Shown here: positions 17,301-25,300 of the stretch, in pieces | How the letters are laid out: every line of letters begins with the position of its first letter | Position numbering within the stretch: position 1 is the first letter of the stretch | Virus record (IMG/VR): IMGVR_UViG_3300017746_000087 | Location: 1 to 30,111 of that record | Strand: one strand, 5' to 3' | DNA from: a virus | Length of the DNA: 30,111 bases | The notes under the pieces: model-generated | Told to the model about the DNA's origin: nothing | Database searches by the model: none | What the model saw: the letters and a program-made list of their open reading frames with translations, nothing else | Position numbers and translations under genes: made by a program

Positions 17301-19107
17301 CTGTAGCACTTACAATACCCGTTGTAGGATACATTGTAATGGCTGCACCTACCGATGCAATACCAGAGATATAAACATCACTCAGGAAGGTTGAGAACCC
17401 AGCGAGAGTAGAAACACCACTTACATATAAATTATCGGTTATGGTAGTGAAACCAAGAGTTGATGTACCAGTTACATTGAGTGTTGATGCAGTAACGATA
17501 CCTGAGAAGATTGCATTACCATCAGTTGTGATTGTGGCTCCAATGCTAGTAGTAGAACCACCACCAACAAGTAATGTACCAGTTGTGGTAACACCAATGA
17601 CTTGGAGAGATTGTGTAGTGGTAACACCAGTAACACCGAGTGTTGCGATAGTCGATACACCAGTTACCTCAAGGAACTGTGCTGTAGAAACTCCAGTAAC
17701 ACCAAGAGTTGCAACTGTACCAACACCAGTTACTTCAAGGAACTGTGCTGTAGAAACTCCAGTAACACCAAGAGTTGCAAGTGTTGTTACACCAGAGACA
17801 TTTAATGATTGTGAATCAATAACTCCATTGACATCTAACAGACCACTTATAGTGGTCATACCAGACAGTTGAGTTTGATTAGTAACTGTAAGGTTATTTG
17901 GGATAGTTACATTGGTATCAAGACCAACCGTTACGGTTTGACCAGAACCAATAGTATAGATTTCATTTGTTGTACCAACTACACCCAGTAATTGACTGTC
18001 AAGGTCAACAACAAATGTACCAGTATCAGCCGTACCATCAAGGTCTTGTGCAGTTACTTGTGCATCAACATATGCCTTAATTGATTGTTGAGTTGCAAGT
18101 GCCTCGTTACTATTTGAAACAAAGGTATCTTCATCCAGAATGGTAGTAACACCAACTGTTGCACCAGCTCCTGTACCTACCTTCAGAGTTGCAATGGTAG
18201 AAACACCAGTAACAACCATATTGGCTGCAGTTGTTACCCCAGTAACACGAAGGTCATTATCTACAACTACATTACCACCACTCAGTGTGGTAATACCGGT
18301 AACTTTAAGTGAATTGGTATCAACAACACCACCAATGGCACTCGTAGAGATACCAGATAGTCTTGCATATCTGACATCTAGATTTGCTTTAGGGTCAATC
18401 CAATTTGGTGCTGATGTACCCTGACCTAAAAGAAGATTACCTGTGGGACCAATTGGTAGGAATGCAGTCTGATTTTGACCTGATTGATAAGGAATTCTAC
18501 CAGCAGAACCACCTCTTAAGTTGGTTGAGATACCTGAACTGTCTGCATACGAGACATTAATTGCTGCAAGTGATGTCCAAACAGGAGTTCCAGTTCCTTG
18601 TGATTGAAGAATTTCTCCTGCTGTACCTGATGCAGTGAATGCAGTATCATTTGGACCAACCTGATACAAAACAGCACCAGCTGTGCCACCTTTTACATCA
18701 GTTGCAAGACCAGAATTAGTTGAATACCCAGAAACTACAACTCCATTTGCCGAGATTGTAAGTTTACCCTTACCAGATAGTGGTGAAATCTGGATACCAG
18801 GACCAGGTTGAATTTCAGTTACAATACCTGTTAGATTTACTCCATCACCAAAATAAGTTGCGTTGGTGATAATACCGGCAGTGGTGATACCAGTAAGAGT
18901 TGAATTGAATAATGATGCACTATTGGTTGCGTTAAGAAACTTTGTAGTTAATCCTCCACCAACTAGAACATTGTTTGTTACCCCGATACCCAGTGCAGTA
19001 AGTATTCCAGTAACAGTGAAGTTTCCACTTACAGTAGAAGGACCTACAATAATAGGACCACTGTTATTGAACCTATTGGCTATCTTGTCGGCCCTAAGTA
19101 AAGACAT
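14320..19107 (-). CDS. Giant virion structural protein with beta-helix, 1595 aa
   Basis: Layout read from the sequence: residues 1-620 are fibre shaft with GDGVNLTG (87-94), two GGTAG.../GGSAG...YQ blocks (140-240), 22-residue repeats (446-500) and GDGSNLTG (606-613). Residues about 623-830 are a pectin-lyase-like right-handed beta-helix (IYVTPDGNDENDGYL, IIIPEQVTLLGDSLREVSII, DLTNSNSSFGRLGLV). Residues 924-1347 are a 212-residue tandem duplication with FTC-DGN-YPR-TDP sub-repeats. Two GxGYTxxPTVTF motifs lie at about 1398-1450, then FEYIGSGNTALTALP and a C-terminal ALGGDS. The beta-helix resembles glycan-binding or glycan-degrading tailspikes, but I see no catalytic residues I can assign. 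Its last codons contain the ribosome binding site of the next gene. It has its own late promoter at 19135. Confidence 0.9.
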   Translation of the reverse strand: MSLLRADKIANRFNNSGPIIVGPSTVSGNFTVTGILTALGIGVTNNVLVGGGLTTKFLNATNSASLFNSTLTGITTAGIITNATYFGDGVNLTGIVTEIQPGPGIQISPLSGKGKLTISANGVVVSGYSTNSGLATDVKGGTAGAVLYQVGPNDTAFTASGTAGEILQSQGTGTPVWTSLAAINVSYADSSGISTNLRGGSAGRIPYQSGQNQTAFLPIGPTGNLLLGQGTSAPNWIDPKANLDVRYARLSGISTSAIGGVVDTNSLKVTGITTLSGGNVVVDNDLRVTGVTTAANMVVTGVSTIATLKVGTGAGATVGVTTILDEDTFVSNSNEALATQQSIKAYVDAQVTAQDLDGTADTGTFVVDLDSQLLGVVGTTNEIYTIGSGQTVTVGLDTNVTIPNNLTVTNQTQLSGMTTISGLLDVNGVIDSQSLNVSGVTTLATLGVTGVSTAQFLEVTGVGTVATLGVTGVSTAQFLEVTGVSTIATLGVTGVTTTQSLQVIGVTTTGTLLVGGGSTTSIGATITTDGNAIFSGIVTASTLNVTGTSTLGFTTITDNLYVSGVSTLAGFSTFLSDVYISGIASVGAAITMYPTTGIVSATAFYGDGSNLTGVVGLVSVTNQIYVTPDGNDENDGYLISTAKRTVGSALTIAEASTVVRISAGNYSENNPIIIPEQVTLLGDSLREVSIIPQNPDEDLIYVANGSYVENMSFTGSLNEGKAIIAFNPNKPSYVTQGPYIRNCTNFISNSIGMKIDGAHVIGDTRAMNVDSYTQLNQGGIGVSISNEGYAQLVSIFTIYNDQSIVCINGGQCDLTNSNSSFGRLGLVADGIGPTNFIGTVTEFTSAGSNSFPIDISTETISVQNALYDASTGLTTVTTQKAHGYTKGMSINLAGLGFTCPAYPHTFSSGVTNSITNTGVSNRFSATTGTTYDPATGLLVLNIGSGHGQTADSEFTATTGTAYNPSTGILTVVTTGVHGMTTGDYVKIVEGSLRFTCAKDGNATNHDYPRATDPVNNKWKQVVVTNTTTFTMNIGKSSDTSLHTWVSAVANGILRANSLISIADGGVRFTCALDGNATNHDYPRSTDPASGKVLGVEAITTDTITLNIGKSSDTSTHTWISGVTDAIVARTKAASYTAVVGTTYDGPTGSLVLDVNTTHGLTAATALTAGSGTTYEPTTGLLTVVTTGAHGMTTGDLVKFDKQSLTFTCTSDGNTAQITYPRTTDPVFNKWKQVTVTNATTFTVFIGATTTGNYPHTWVSATAGGVKRANSLITLTDNSVSFTCTKDNNTSIRSYPAYTDPASCRILGVDAVTTDTITINVGPANLATFPDNFGRVFTVNEVTNTTTFKTYVGVSTLTHGYDSGGNTNIFTTLPYDGQVVYLDSIYNTIKGVNITSGGSGYTTAPTVTFSDPSESWGVKATGVARLTSGSVTSVDMISNGRGYTGTPTVTFTGSATGTPDVLPTYYVVSSATPVIGGITTVTFTQNVPYAVGVGTTVPFFKQSRVLASSQAFEYIGSGNTALTALPQRGGVAIPENEIVNKNGGLVIFTSTDQAGNFKIGEGVIINQLEGSITGDAYNRSLFANITPYILALGGDS
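15067..16338 (-). repeat. 636-nt tandem duplication inside the 1595-aa gene
   Basis: Residues 924-1135 and 1136-1347 align at an offset of 212. Shared landmarks are GTTYDP and GTTYDG, VVTTG-HGMTTGD, KWKQV-VTN-TTFT, RANSLI, and DTIT-N. Each unit itself holds two shorter FTC-DGN-YPR-TDP repeats, so there were two rounds of duplication. Confidence 0.85.
17663..17794 (-). repeat. Two nearly identical 66-bp direct repeats
   Basis: Starting at 17663 and 17729, about 54 nt of each unit match with a single change near the start. They encode two copies of a 22-residue repeat (TLGVTGVSTAQFLEVTG...). A third, more diverged copy lies beside them. The nucleotide identity implies recent duplication or ongoing recombination. 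Confidence 0.85.
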
Positions 19108-19134
19108 TATCTATAATGTTTTATCCGTTGTTTT

Positions 19135-19142
19135 TATTTATA
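19135..19142 (-). promoter_or_regulatory. T4-type late promoter (TATAAATA), minus side of divergent pair
   Basis: An exact octamer 27 nt before the 1595-aa gene. It lies 9 bp from an exact late promoter on the other strand. Confidence 0.8.
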
Positions 19143-19151
19143 CCCGATACA

Positions 19152-19159
19152 TATAAATA
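19152..19159 (+). promoter_or_regulatory. T4-type late promoter (TATAAATA), plus strand
   Basis: An exact octamer 23 nt before the ATG of the plus-strand gene at 19183. It is the only late promoter I found on this strand. Confidence 0.8.
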
Positions 19160-19172
19160 TTTTTCAGGTATG

Positions 19173-19184
19173 ATGATATATCAT
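19173..19184. promoter_or_regulatory. Perfect 12-bp palindrome at a start codon
   Basis: ATGATATATCAT is its own reverse complement and runs into the ATG at 19183. It could be a binding site for a dimeric regulator, or chance in AT-rich DNA. Confidence 0.3.
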
Positions 19185-19503
19185 GAAAAAAGGCGAATTC
19201 TGTCCGTTAATTCAAAAGAAATGTGTTGAACATAAATGTGCCTGGTATACATGTGTAAGAGGAACAAATCCTAATACTGGGGAAGAGATTGATGATTGGC
19301 GTTGTGCCGTATCATGGATGCCTATGATGACAGTAGAAATCGCACAAAAGTCAAATCAAACTGGAGCTGCTGTAGAAAGTTTCAGAAATGAAGTAGTAGA
19401 AGCAAATCATCAAAACCAACAACTTTATGCTCATGCCCTTCAACAGGGAATTAATGTTGCTCAAATAACTCCCCTGAACCCCCCTATGATTGGAGGTGAG
19501 TAA
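19183..19503 (+). CDS. Cysteine-rich protein, 106 aa, function unknown
   Basis: The only convincing plus-strand gene. Cysteines at residues 7, 14, 19, 24 and 41, with His17, lie in the first 41 residues (CPLIQKKC, HKCAWYTC, DDWRC), a spacing that suggests a zinc or iron-sulfur site. The second half (QTGAAVESFRNEVVEANHQN) is helical and ends in a Pro-rich tail. From memory, similar proteins occur in several marine phage genomes without known function. It has its own late promoter back to back with that of the 1595-aa gene. Its stop lies 6 nt from the stop of the convergent 940-aa gene. The upstream frame is closed by a TGA, which fixes the start at 19183. No good Shine-Dalgarno is visible. Confidence 0.88.
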   Translation: MKKGEFCPLIQKKCVEHKCAWYTCVRGTNPNTGEEIDDWRCAVSWMPMMTVEIAQKSNQTGAAVESFRNEVVEANHQNQQLYAHALQQGINVAQITPLNPPMIGGE

Positions 19504-19509
19504 GAATAT

Positions 19510-22332
19510 TTAGTCCTTTCTACAGACGATAATATCGATGTACTGAACACGGAAGTCCATGTTATTTACATTTCCTGCACTACCAACAGTAATTGTATGT
19601 TGGTGGTCTGCGTTTTGAGCATTGATACTAAGGTTGTGACTATGAGTTGCGTTTGCTGCATTCGTACTAACACTATGACTATGTGCGGCATCACCAGTCT
19701 GCACATTCGGGTTTGAATAACCAACATCTTGTTTGTTATAACCGATATTAGTAATGGCTTCTTTTCCACCATCAGAGTCAAAGTCTCCTTTGCTCCAGTT
19801 GATACCTGAAAGGAATCTACCGTTTGCACCACCTTGATTAATTCCATGATTATGAGGTACATTTTGGTAAGCTGCATTTCCATTGTGACTATGATTTGCG
19901 TTAGCATTTACAGCTTCTCCACCATGGGTATGATTGGCGGATTGGTCTCCAGCATTTGCATTATGATTATGAGTAGGTACTGGAACAGACCTTTCAGAAA
20001 ATGCACTGGTGAAAGTATTAGTACCACCAGAACCACCACCAGAACCAGAAACAACACGCAATGTTTTGTTATTATCATTAGTTAGTTTTGTCCAACCATT
20101 TGGTGCAGCTGCCTGATAGAACAACATTTTTGAACCAGGAGGAATAAGATTTCCTACTGCATCGTATAGTTTCTTAAACGCCCCAACACTTGGAGGTTGA
20201 ACAGTTGAAGTACTTGTCGGTGGATATGCATTCTTAACTATAACTGCACCTTGAATCGCAGTTGTTGCAGAAGGAAGTCTTGCAGGAGAAATCGTACCCG
20301 TAGTAATCTTATCGCCAGCAAGATTAGTAAGACCTGCACCATTACCGGTAAAGTTTCCTACAGTCAGTCGATTAGTACTTGGATTATATTTAAATTGTCC
20401 ACTACCAGAATCAATATATGGTCTTTGATAACCAGCAGCCTGATTGGTACTGAATAATACTTGATAGTCTAAATTAGAACCCGTTTCATCTACATTGATG
20501 AAATCAGCTCGATTTGAAATACCAGAAAAACTGCTACCAGTAATAGTTGTCGTTTCGATATTTTGAACACTGAATGTTCTAGTAGATGGATTGTATGCAA
20601 GTTGGTTTGAACCACTATCAATATAAGGTCTCTGATATCCAGCAGCCTGATTAGTACTGAACAGTATCTGGAAGTTAGTATTAGTATTAATTTCATCTAC
20701 ATTGATAAAATCAGCATTCAACGAAACACCAGTCAGATTACCAGTTACATCACCAACCAAATCACCAACAATGTTTGAAACGGAGAATGTATTTGTTGAT
20801 GGGTTATAGGTTAGTTCATTACTTTGAGTATCAATATAAGGTCTTTGGAAACCACCACCTTGATTGACACTAAACAATACTTGATGATTAGTGTTTTGAC
20901 TATTGGTGTCTACATTAATAAAGTTCGCGTTTGTTGCAATACCAAAGAGATTACCAATGATATTTTCAACAGTAAGAGTTTCTGTAGATGGATTATATGT
21001 TAGATGACTATTATTAGTGTCAATATACATCCTCTTATAATCAGTTGCACCTTGTTCACTAAAGATGACCTGAAAATCGGTATTGGTGTTTATCTCATCT
21101 ACATTAATGTTATCTGCACCAGTAGCAATACCAGATACATTACCTACAAATCTAGTACAAGATAGTACATTTGTAGAAGGAACATATGTTAATTGATTGG
21201 TGTCTGAGTCAATTAGGTGAAGTGGGTAGTTTGAACCCAGACCCACATTATTAACAAAAGAAACCTGATGTGTAGCACTACTACTTGTAGTCTGAACACT
21301 AACTCTATCTGCACCAGTAGAAACACCAATAATAGCAGTCTGGTCCTGTCTGACGGTAACAATACCAGCACTTACACTAAAATTATTACTCTTGATGTTG
21401 TTAATTGTACCGATACCCGATACATAGATGTTCTCAAAGTCTGCATAACCATTACTATCTAATCTTTCTCTGACTGTTGCAACACCAACATCAATCTGTT
21501 TACCATTATTATTCAGATAGATTGTTGCTCCCATACCGGCAACATTAGATGCCTGGTAGAAAAGTTTATTTGGAGCATTAAATGGAACTCTAATGGTTAG
21601 AATACCAACCTGAGTACCATTACCATCTACACCATTACTGTAGATATTATCTAAGTCTGCGGTAGGTGCAGTCTTAATATAGAATGGGAAACCACCAGAA
21701 TCTACATGGAATTCATACTTATTACCTCTAATTAAGTAAAGTTCTGGGTCATCGGTATTTTGAGTAAAACCAATACCGGGAGGGTCACCTGCAGTTAAGA
21801 ACCTAAATGTATCACTATTAACTTCTTCTAATGTAAATTTGGTGAATATTTCTGCATCATTTGCGACTAAATTATTGTCTACAGTTACATTCGTAAACCC
21901 AACTGTTCCACCAGCAGAAATTTGACCTGTTAAAGATGTTCCTTTGATATTACCAGTAACTGTCAGGTCACCATAAACATACTCTGCAGTCTGACCAATC
22001 GAAACTGGTCCGATAACATCGAGAGTATATGCAGGGATTGCAGAATTGATACCAACTTTTTTGGTAAGAGTAGAACTCGTAAATACTGTCCCACCAACAC
22101 CTACATCAAGACCAATATTAGATGTAGATACACCAGTAGTTACAAGTCTTTGTGCACTAATAGTAGTACCAACAGCTAGTTGTTTACTGACCTCAGTATC
22201 ACCAATAATTACAAGTTTCTTGTCTGGTGTTGTAGTTCCAATACCAATTTTGTCACTATTGGCATCAGCATAGATTAAATTTTCATTGACTTGAATGCCA
22301 TTTCTTATGACAAAATCCTTATCTACTGCCAT
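19510..22332 (-). CDS. Long fibre protein with HxH metal-binding tip, 940 aa
   Basis: Domains in order: an N-terminal shaft with IGIGTTTPDKKLVIIGD; a cupredoxin-like beta-sandwich at about 165-273 (DPELYLIRGNKYEFHVDSGG, FPFYIK, IRVPFNAPNKLFYQASNVAG); five tandem repeats of about 65 residues at 341-673 (DFINVDE ... QRPYIDSGSNQ ... YNPST); a tail-collar-like segment at 731-750 (PPGSKMLFYQAAAPNGWTKL); and a C-terminal tip with seven HxH motifs at 788, 801, 814, 827, 884, 897 and 910. In T4 the gp37 receptor-binding tip uses HxH motifs to hold iron ions in a trimeric needle, and gp12 has a related arrangement, so this is very likely a receptor-binding fibre. Its late promoter at 22362 overlaps the stop of the 1629-aa gene. 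Confidence 0.93.
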   Translation of the reverse strand: MAVDKDFVIRNGIQVNENLIYADANSDKIGIGTTTPDKKLVIIGDTEVSKQLAVGTTISAQRLVTTGVSTSNIGLDVGVGGTVFTSSTLTKKVGINSAIPAYTLDVIGPVSIGQTAEYVYGDLTVTGNIKGTSLTGQISAGGTVGFTNVTVDNNLVANDAEIFTKFTLEEVNSDTFRFLTAGDPPGIGFTQNTDDPELYLIRGNKYEFHVDSGGFPFYIKTAPTADLDNIYSNGVDGNGTQVGILTIRVPFNAPNKLFYQASNVAGMGATIYLNNNGKQIDVGVATVRERLDSNGYADFENIYVSGIGTINNIKSNNFSVSAGIVTVRQDQTAIIGVSTGADRVSVQTTSSSATHQVSFVNNVGLGSNYPLHLIDSDTNQLTYVPSTNVLSCTRFVGNVSGIATGADNINVDEINTNTDFQVIFSEQGATDYKRMYIDTNNSHLTYNPSTETLTVENIIGNLFGIATNANFINVDTNSQNTNHQVLFSVNQGGGFQRPYIDTQSNELTYNPSTNTFSVSNIVGDLVGDVTGNLTGVSLNADFINVDEINTNTNFQILFSTNQAAGYQRPYIDSGSNQLAYNPSTRTFSVQNIETTTITGSSFSGISNRADFINVDETGSNLDYQVLFSTNQAAGYQRPYIDSGSGQFKYNPSTNRLTVGNFTGNGAGLTNLAGDKITTGTISPARLPSATTAIQGAVIVKNAYPPTSTSTVQPPSVGAFKKLYDAVGNLIPPGSKMLFYQAAAPNGWTKLTNDNNKTLRVVSGSGGGSGGTNTFTSAFSERSVPVPTHNHNANAGDQSANHTHGGEAVNANANHSHNGNAAYQNVPHNHGINQGGANGRFLSGINWSKGDFDSDGGKEAITNIGYNKQDVGYSNPNVQTGDAAHSHSVSTNAANATHSHNLSINAQNADHQHTITVGSAGNVNNMDFRVQYIDIIVCRKD
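19597..19971 (-). other. HxH fibre-tip region with 13-residue periodicity
   Basis: Codons for residues 788-912 of the 940-aa fibre. Four HxH motifs are spaced exactly 13 residues apart, then comes a 57-residue step, then three more at exactly 13. Each is a likely metal-binding layer in a trimer. Confidence 0.85.
20314..21312 (-). repeat. Five tandem repeats of about 65 residues in the 940-aa fibre
   Basis: Units start near residues 341, 406, 469, 540 and 609. Their shared core is AD-INVDE, then FQVLFS, PYIDSGSNQL-YNPST, and a G-x-x-SGI or TG end. Units four and five are the most alike (LFSTNQAAGYQRPYIDSGS is identical), which suggests recent duplication. Confidence 0.88.
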
Positions 22333-22361
22333 TTATCTTGCTAATCAGGAATTATTATTTT

Positions 22362-22369
22362 TATTTATC
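22362..22369 (-). promoter_or_regulatory. Late promoter variant (GATAAATA) overlapping a stop codon
   Basis: TGATAAATA contains the TGA stop of the 1629-aa gene (22368-22370) and the promoter for the 940-aa fibre, about 30 nt before its ATG. Confidence 0.7.
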
Positions 22370-25300
22370 AACTGATAACTCCGAAGGTTCTCCACTGATT
22401 GTTTGTTGTGTAGACCCAACCAACTGTTCCACTGTTCTCTGGATTTGCGTTGAAGACGATATCTCCAGGAGTACCAGCCTCTGTTGGTATGGATATACCT
22501 ACAGTCAACTTTCTTGAAACTTGGGCATTACCTTGAATAAAGACACTATTAGTTTCAAACCCTTCATCTGATGTACTGATAACTTTTTTAGTAAATTCTA
22601 CAGGTCCATTGAACTGAGAAAGAATATTACCTTTGTCACCACCATCAACCAGTACATTTCTTTCAATTTTAACGATAGAAGCCTCAATATAATTGAAGTC
22701 AGATACATCATCAGAAATACCACTTGAATAGGGGTCTTCACCAGTATAGGTTTGAACCGGAGTATCAAATACTTGTTCTCTACCAGTGTTAGAAGCAATT
22801 CTCTTGTTACCAATGAAGAAGTCACCTCTATCATTCATACCAGTGTAGTTGACAACACCACCGGCAATTGTTTGTGATTGTGCATTAATCTGTTGAGATA
22901 ATGTAAGTCTCTTTGTCTGTTTATCGGGGAATGCAGTCGAGTAGTTACCAGGACCGTAACCAATATATTCAAAGGTATGACCAGATGCCCTGATGATTGA
23001 GTTTCTTCTAAATTCAACCGGGAAGAACTTAACCCGAGTAATAACTGAACCTACCACATGAGTATTTGCAATAGAACCATATACACCTCTAAACACCTTA
23101 AGTTGTGTAGTTCCACCTACTCTACTCACAGTAGTTTTAATTCTCATCAACTCATCATTAACTCTAACAAAATCACCAATTCTGAAGTTATAATCAGTCA
23201 TGTTATTGACATTAATGGTGTCAGTTGTTTTACTCGTAATTGCAGAATTAAGTGTGGTCGAGATACCTGCATAGATTTGACTTTCTCTACCAGACAGTCT
23301 TCCGTTTCTTGCAATTAAGTCACCAAAGTTTCCAGAAGAACCAGATGGGAATAGTTGAATATTACCATTAATTGCTGGAGTAACTGTATTGATACCTACA
23401 TCGAGAACTACCGTAGTCAGTCCAATTTTATCGATACAAACAAACGAACCATTATAGAATGTTTGACCTGCACCACTTACAATCACAGAATTATTAACTC
23501 TAAAGTTATTATTCAGTTTTGTTGTTATGGTCGCAATACCGACATCTTTGTTGTAAACGAAACTTTCACTATCGAACGACGGTCCAATAATAGAGAAACC
23601 ACCACCTAATACTTTATCTGGACCAAGACCCAATGTTGTAATACCAGGAGAACCTAGGACTGGAGTTACTTCAATCTGATTAGTGTCTGAAATTGCAGAA
23701 ATTCTATAGGATTGATTATAACTTCTACCATCATAATCATTAATACCTGTTAGTGTAAGAGTGTCTCCTCTATTATCATAAATTTTATTAACACTACCAG
23801 TGGCTGCACTGAATCCAGTTGTTGTTGCAATACCAACAACTCGGAAGTCATCACCAGCTGCAAATGCTGAACCACCATCCATAATCTGAACCTCAATAAT
23901 CTCACCTGCAGATGTACCATCAATGGTGACTAATGCAGTACCAAAATCACCAATCGATCCACTAGTGATGTTTTGAAGTTTTGCGTTATAGTAATACTGA
24001 ATTGCGTTTGTACCATCACCATACCCTGCACCCGGATTATTGATAGTCGGAACAGTAATTCTATTCAATCCATGGTCATATTGGGTAAAGATTGTATATG
24101 CAGTTCCCACATTATTTGAAATAATTCCAGTAATTGCAACACCAACTTGTTGGAACATCTCTTCCAATGTTTCGCCGGTGATACTATTCTTAGGGTCATT
24201 AATTACAACTTCACCGATGTTATTAGAAAGTGCATAACATGCAGCTGATGGTGCCTTAGTTACAGGGTTATCTCTATCTAACTGTGGATAATAATTAGTG
24301 ACTGGTTGTGAGAAAGCATAATCATCATTATTGAATGGAGAAACCTTTGGTTCATTTGCAGAATTGATTATCGACAGGTGATAAACACCATCCTGTTCTC
24401 CATTGATATACTCATTAATAGTTTGTACATCGTAAACATAGAAATCTTTGTCAAAGTTTCTTCTAGAGAAAGTTGGAAGAGCAGTAGTTCTCTGTGAGGT
24501 ATCATTAATAAATGTACCGGCAGAAAGAGGAATAGAGTTTACCGTGAAGGTTTTTGCACTTGTAATTCCTGTAACTTCATACGTACCATTATAACCAGAG
24601 TTACCCGTACCAACTGTTGGGAACAAAGTACTTCTTACATTATCAATAATAACAGTAGAACCAATAGAAAGTCTATGTGGTTGTTCTGTTGAGTAGTATG
24701 TAATTCCGGCTCTATAATCAACACCAGAGATGAAACTAAAGTTTCTCATCTGAGAGTCATTACTCATCGTCACAGAACCTGGATTAAACTCCAATGCAAC
24801 TTCTGTGTTAGTTGATCCAGTAACATCACTCGATTCTTGAAGAGTAAAACCATCCAGTGGTTGTCTTGCAGAAGATATTCCAGTGTTTGCAGGAATAACA
24901 AATCTCAATTGATGAATTCTATCATCAGATTGTCTAGAATCTTTCTTTCTAATGATATATGTTCTAGAAGTAATATTTCCAAGTCCACCACCATTTAGTT
25001 TAGAGAACAAATTGTTCTCTGTTGATGCGGATGATACATTCACATACCATTGTGATTCATCAACATCGTATTGAACAGGGTGTCCTACATCACCAGGATC
25101 TTTATCACTAACTCTACTCTCTACAATAATCGTATCACCAAGATTGTTAATACCAACCTTATTACCAGTCAAAGAATCATTGAATGATTGTGCCAATTGT
25201 ATTTGATTTGAGGGTAGACCATCAACAACAGCAAAATAAACTCTATTACTCTCAAGACCATCAGGAAGTCTTCCATCATTTGAAATGGTTCTTACAGTCT

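Noticed and set aside
17597-17794. Direct repeats as a CRISPR array
   Set aside because: The units are 66 bp, adjacent and in frame inside a fibre gene; there are no spacers.
17441-17872. Plus-strand ORF of 143 codons opposite the 1595-aa gene
   Set aside because: Val/Thr/Pro-rich antisense reading of the repetitive fibre gene, with no promoter or ribosome binding site. The same holds for the plus-strand ORFs at 13550-13984 and 12671-13078.
14320-19107. Active polysaccharide lyase in the beta-helix
   Set aside because: The fold is plausible, but I could not assign catalytic Asp/Glu/Arg residues, so only a structural or binding role is stated.
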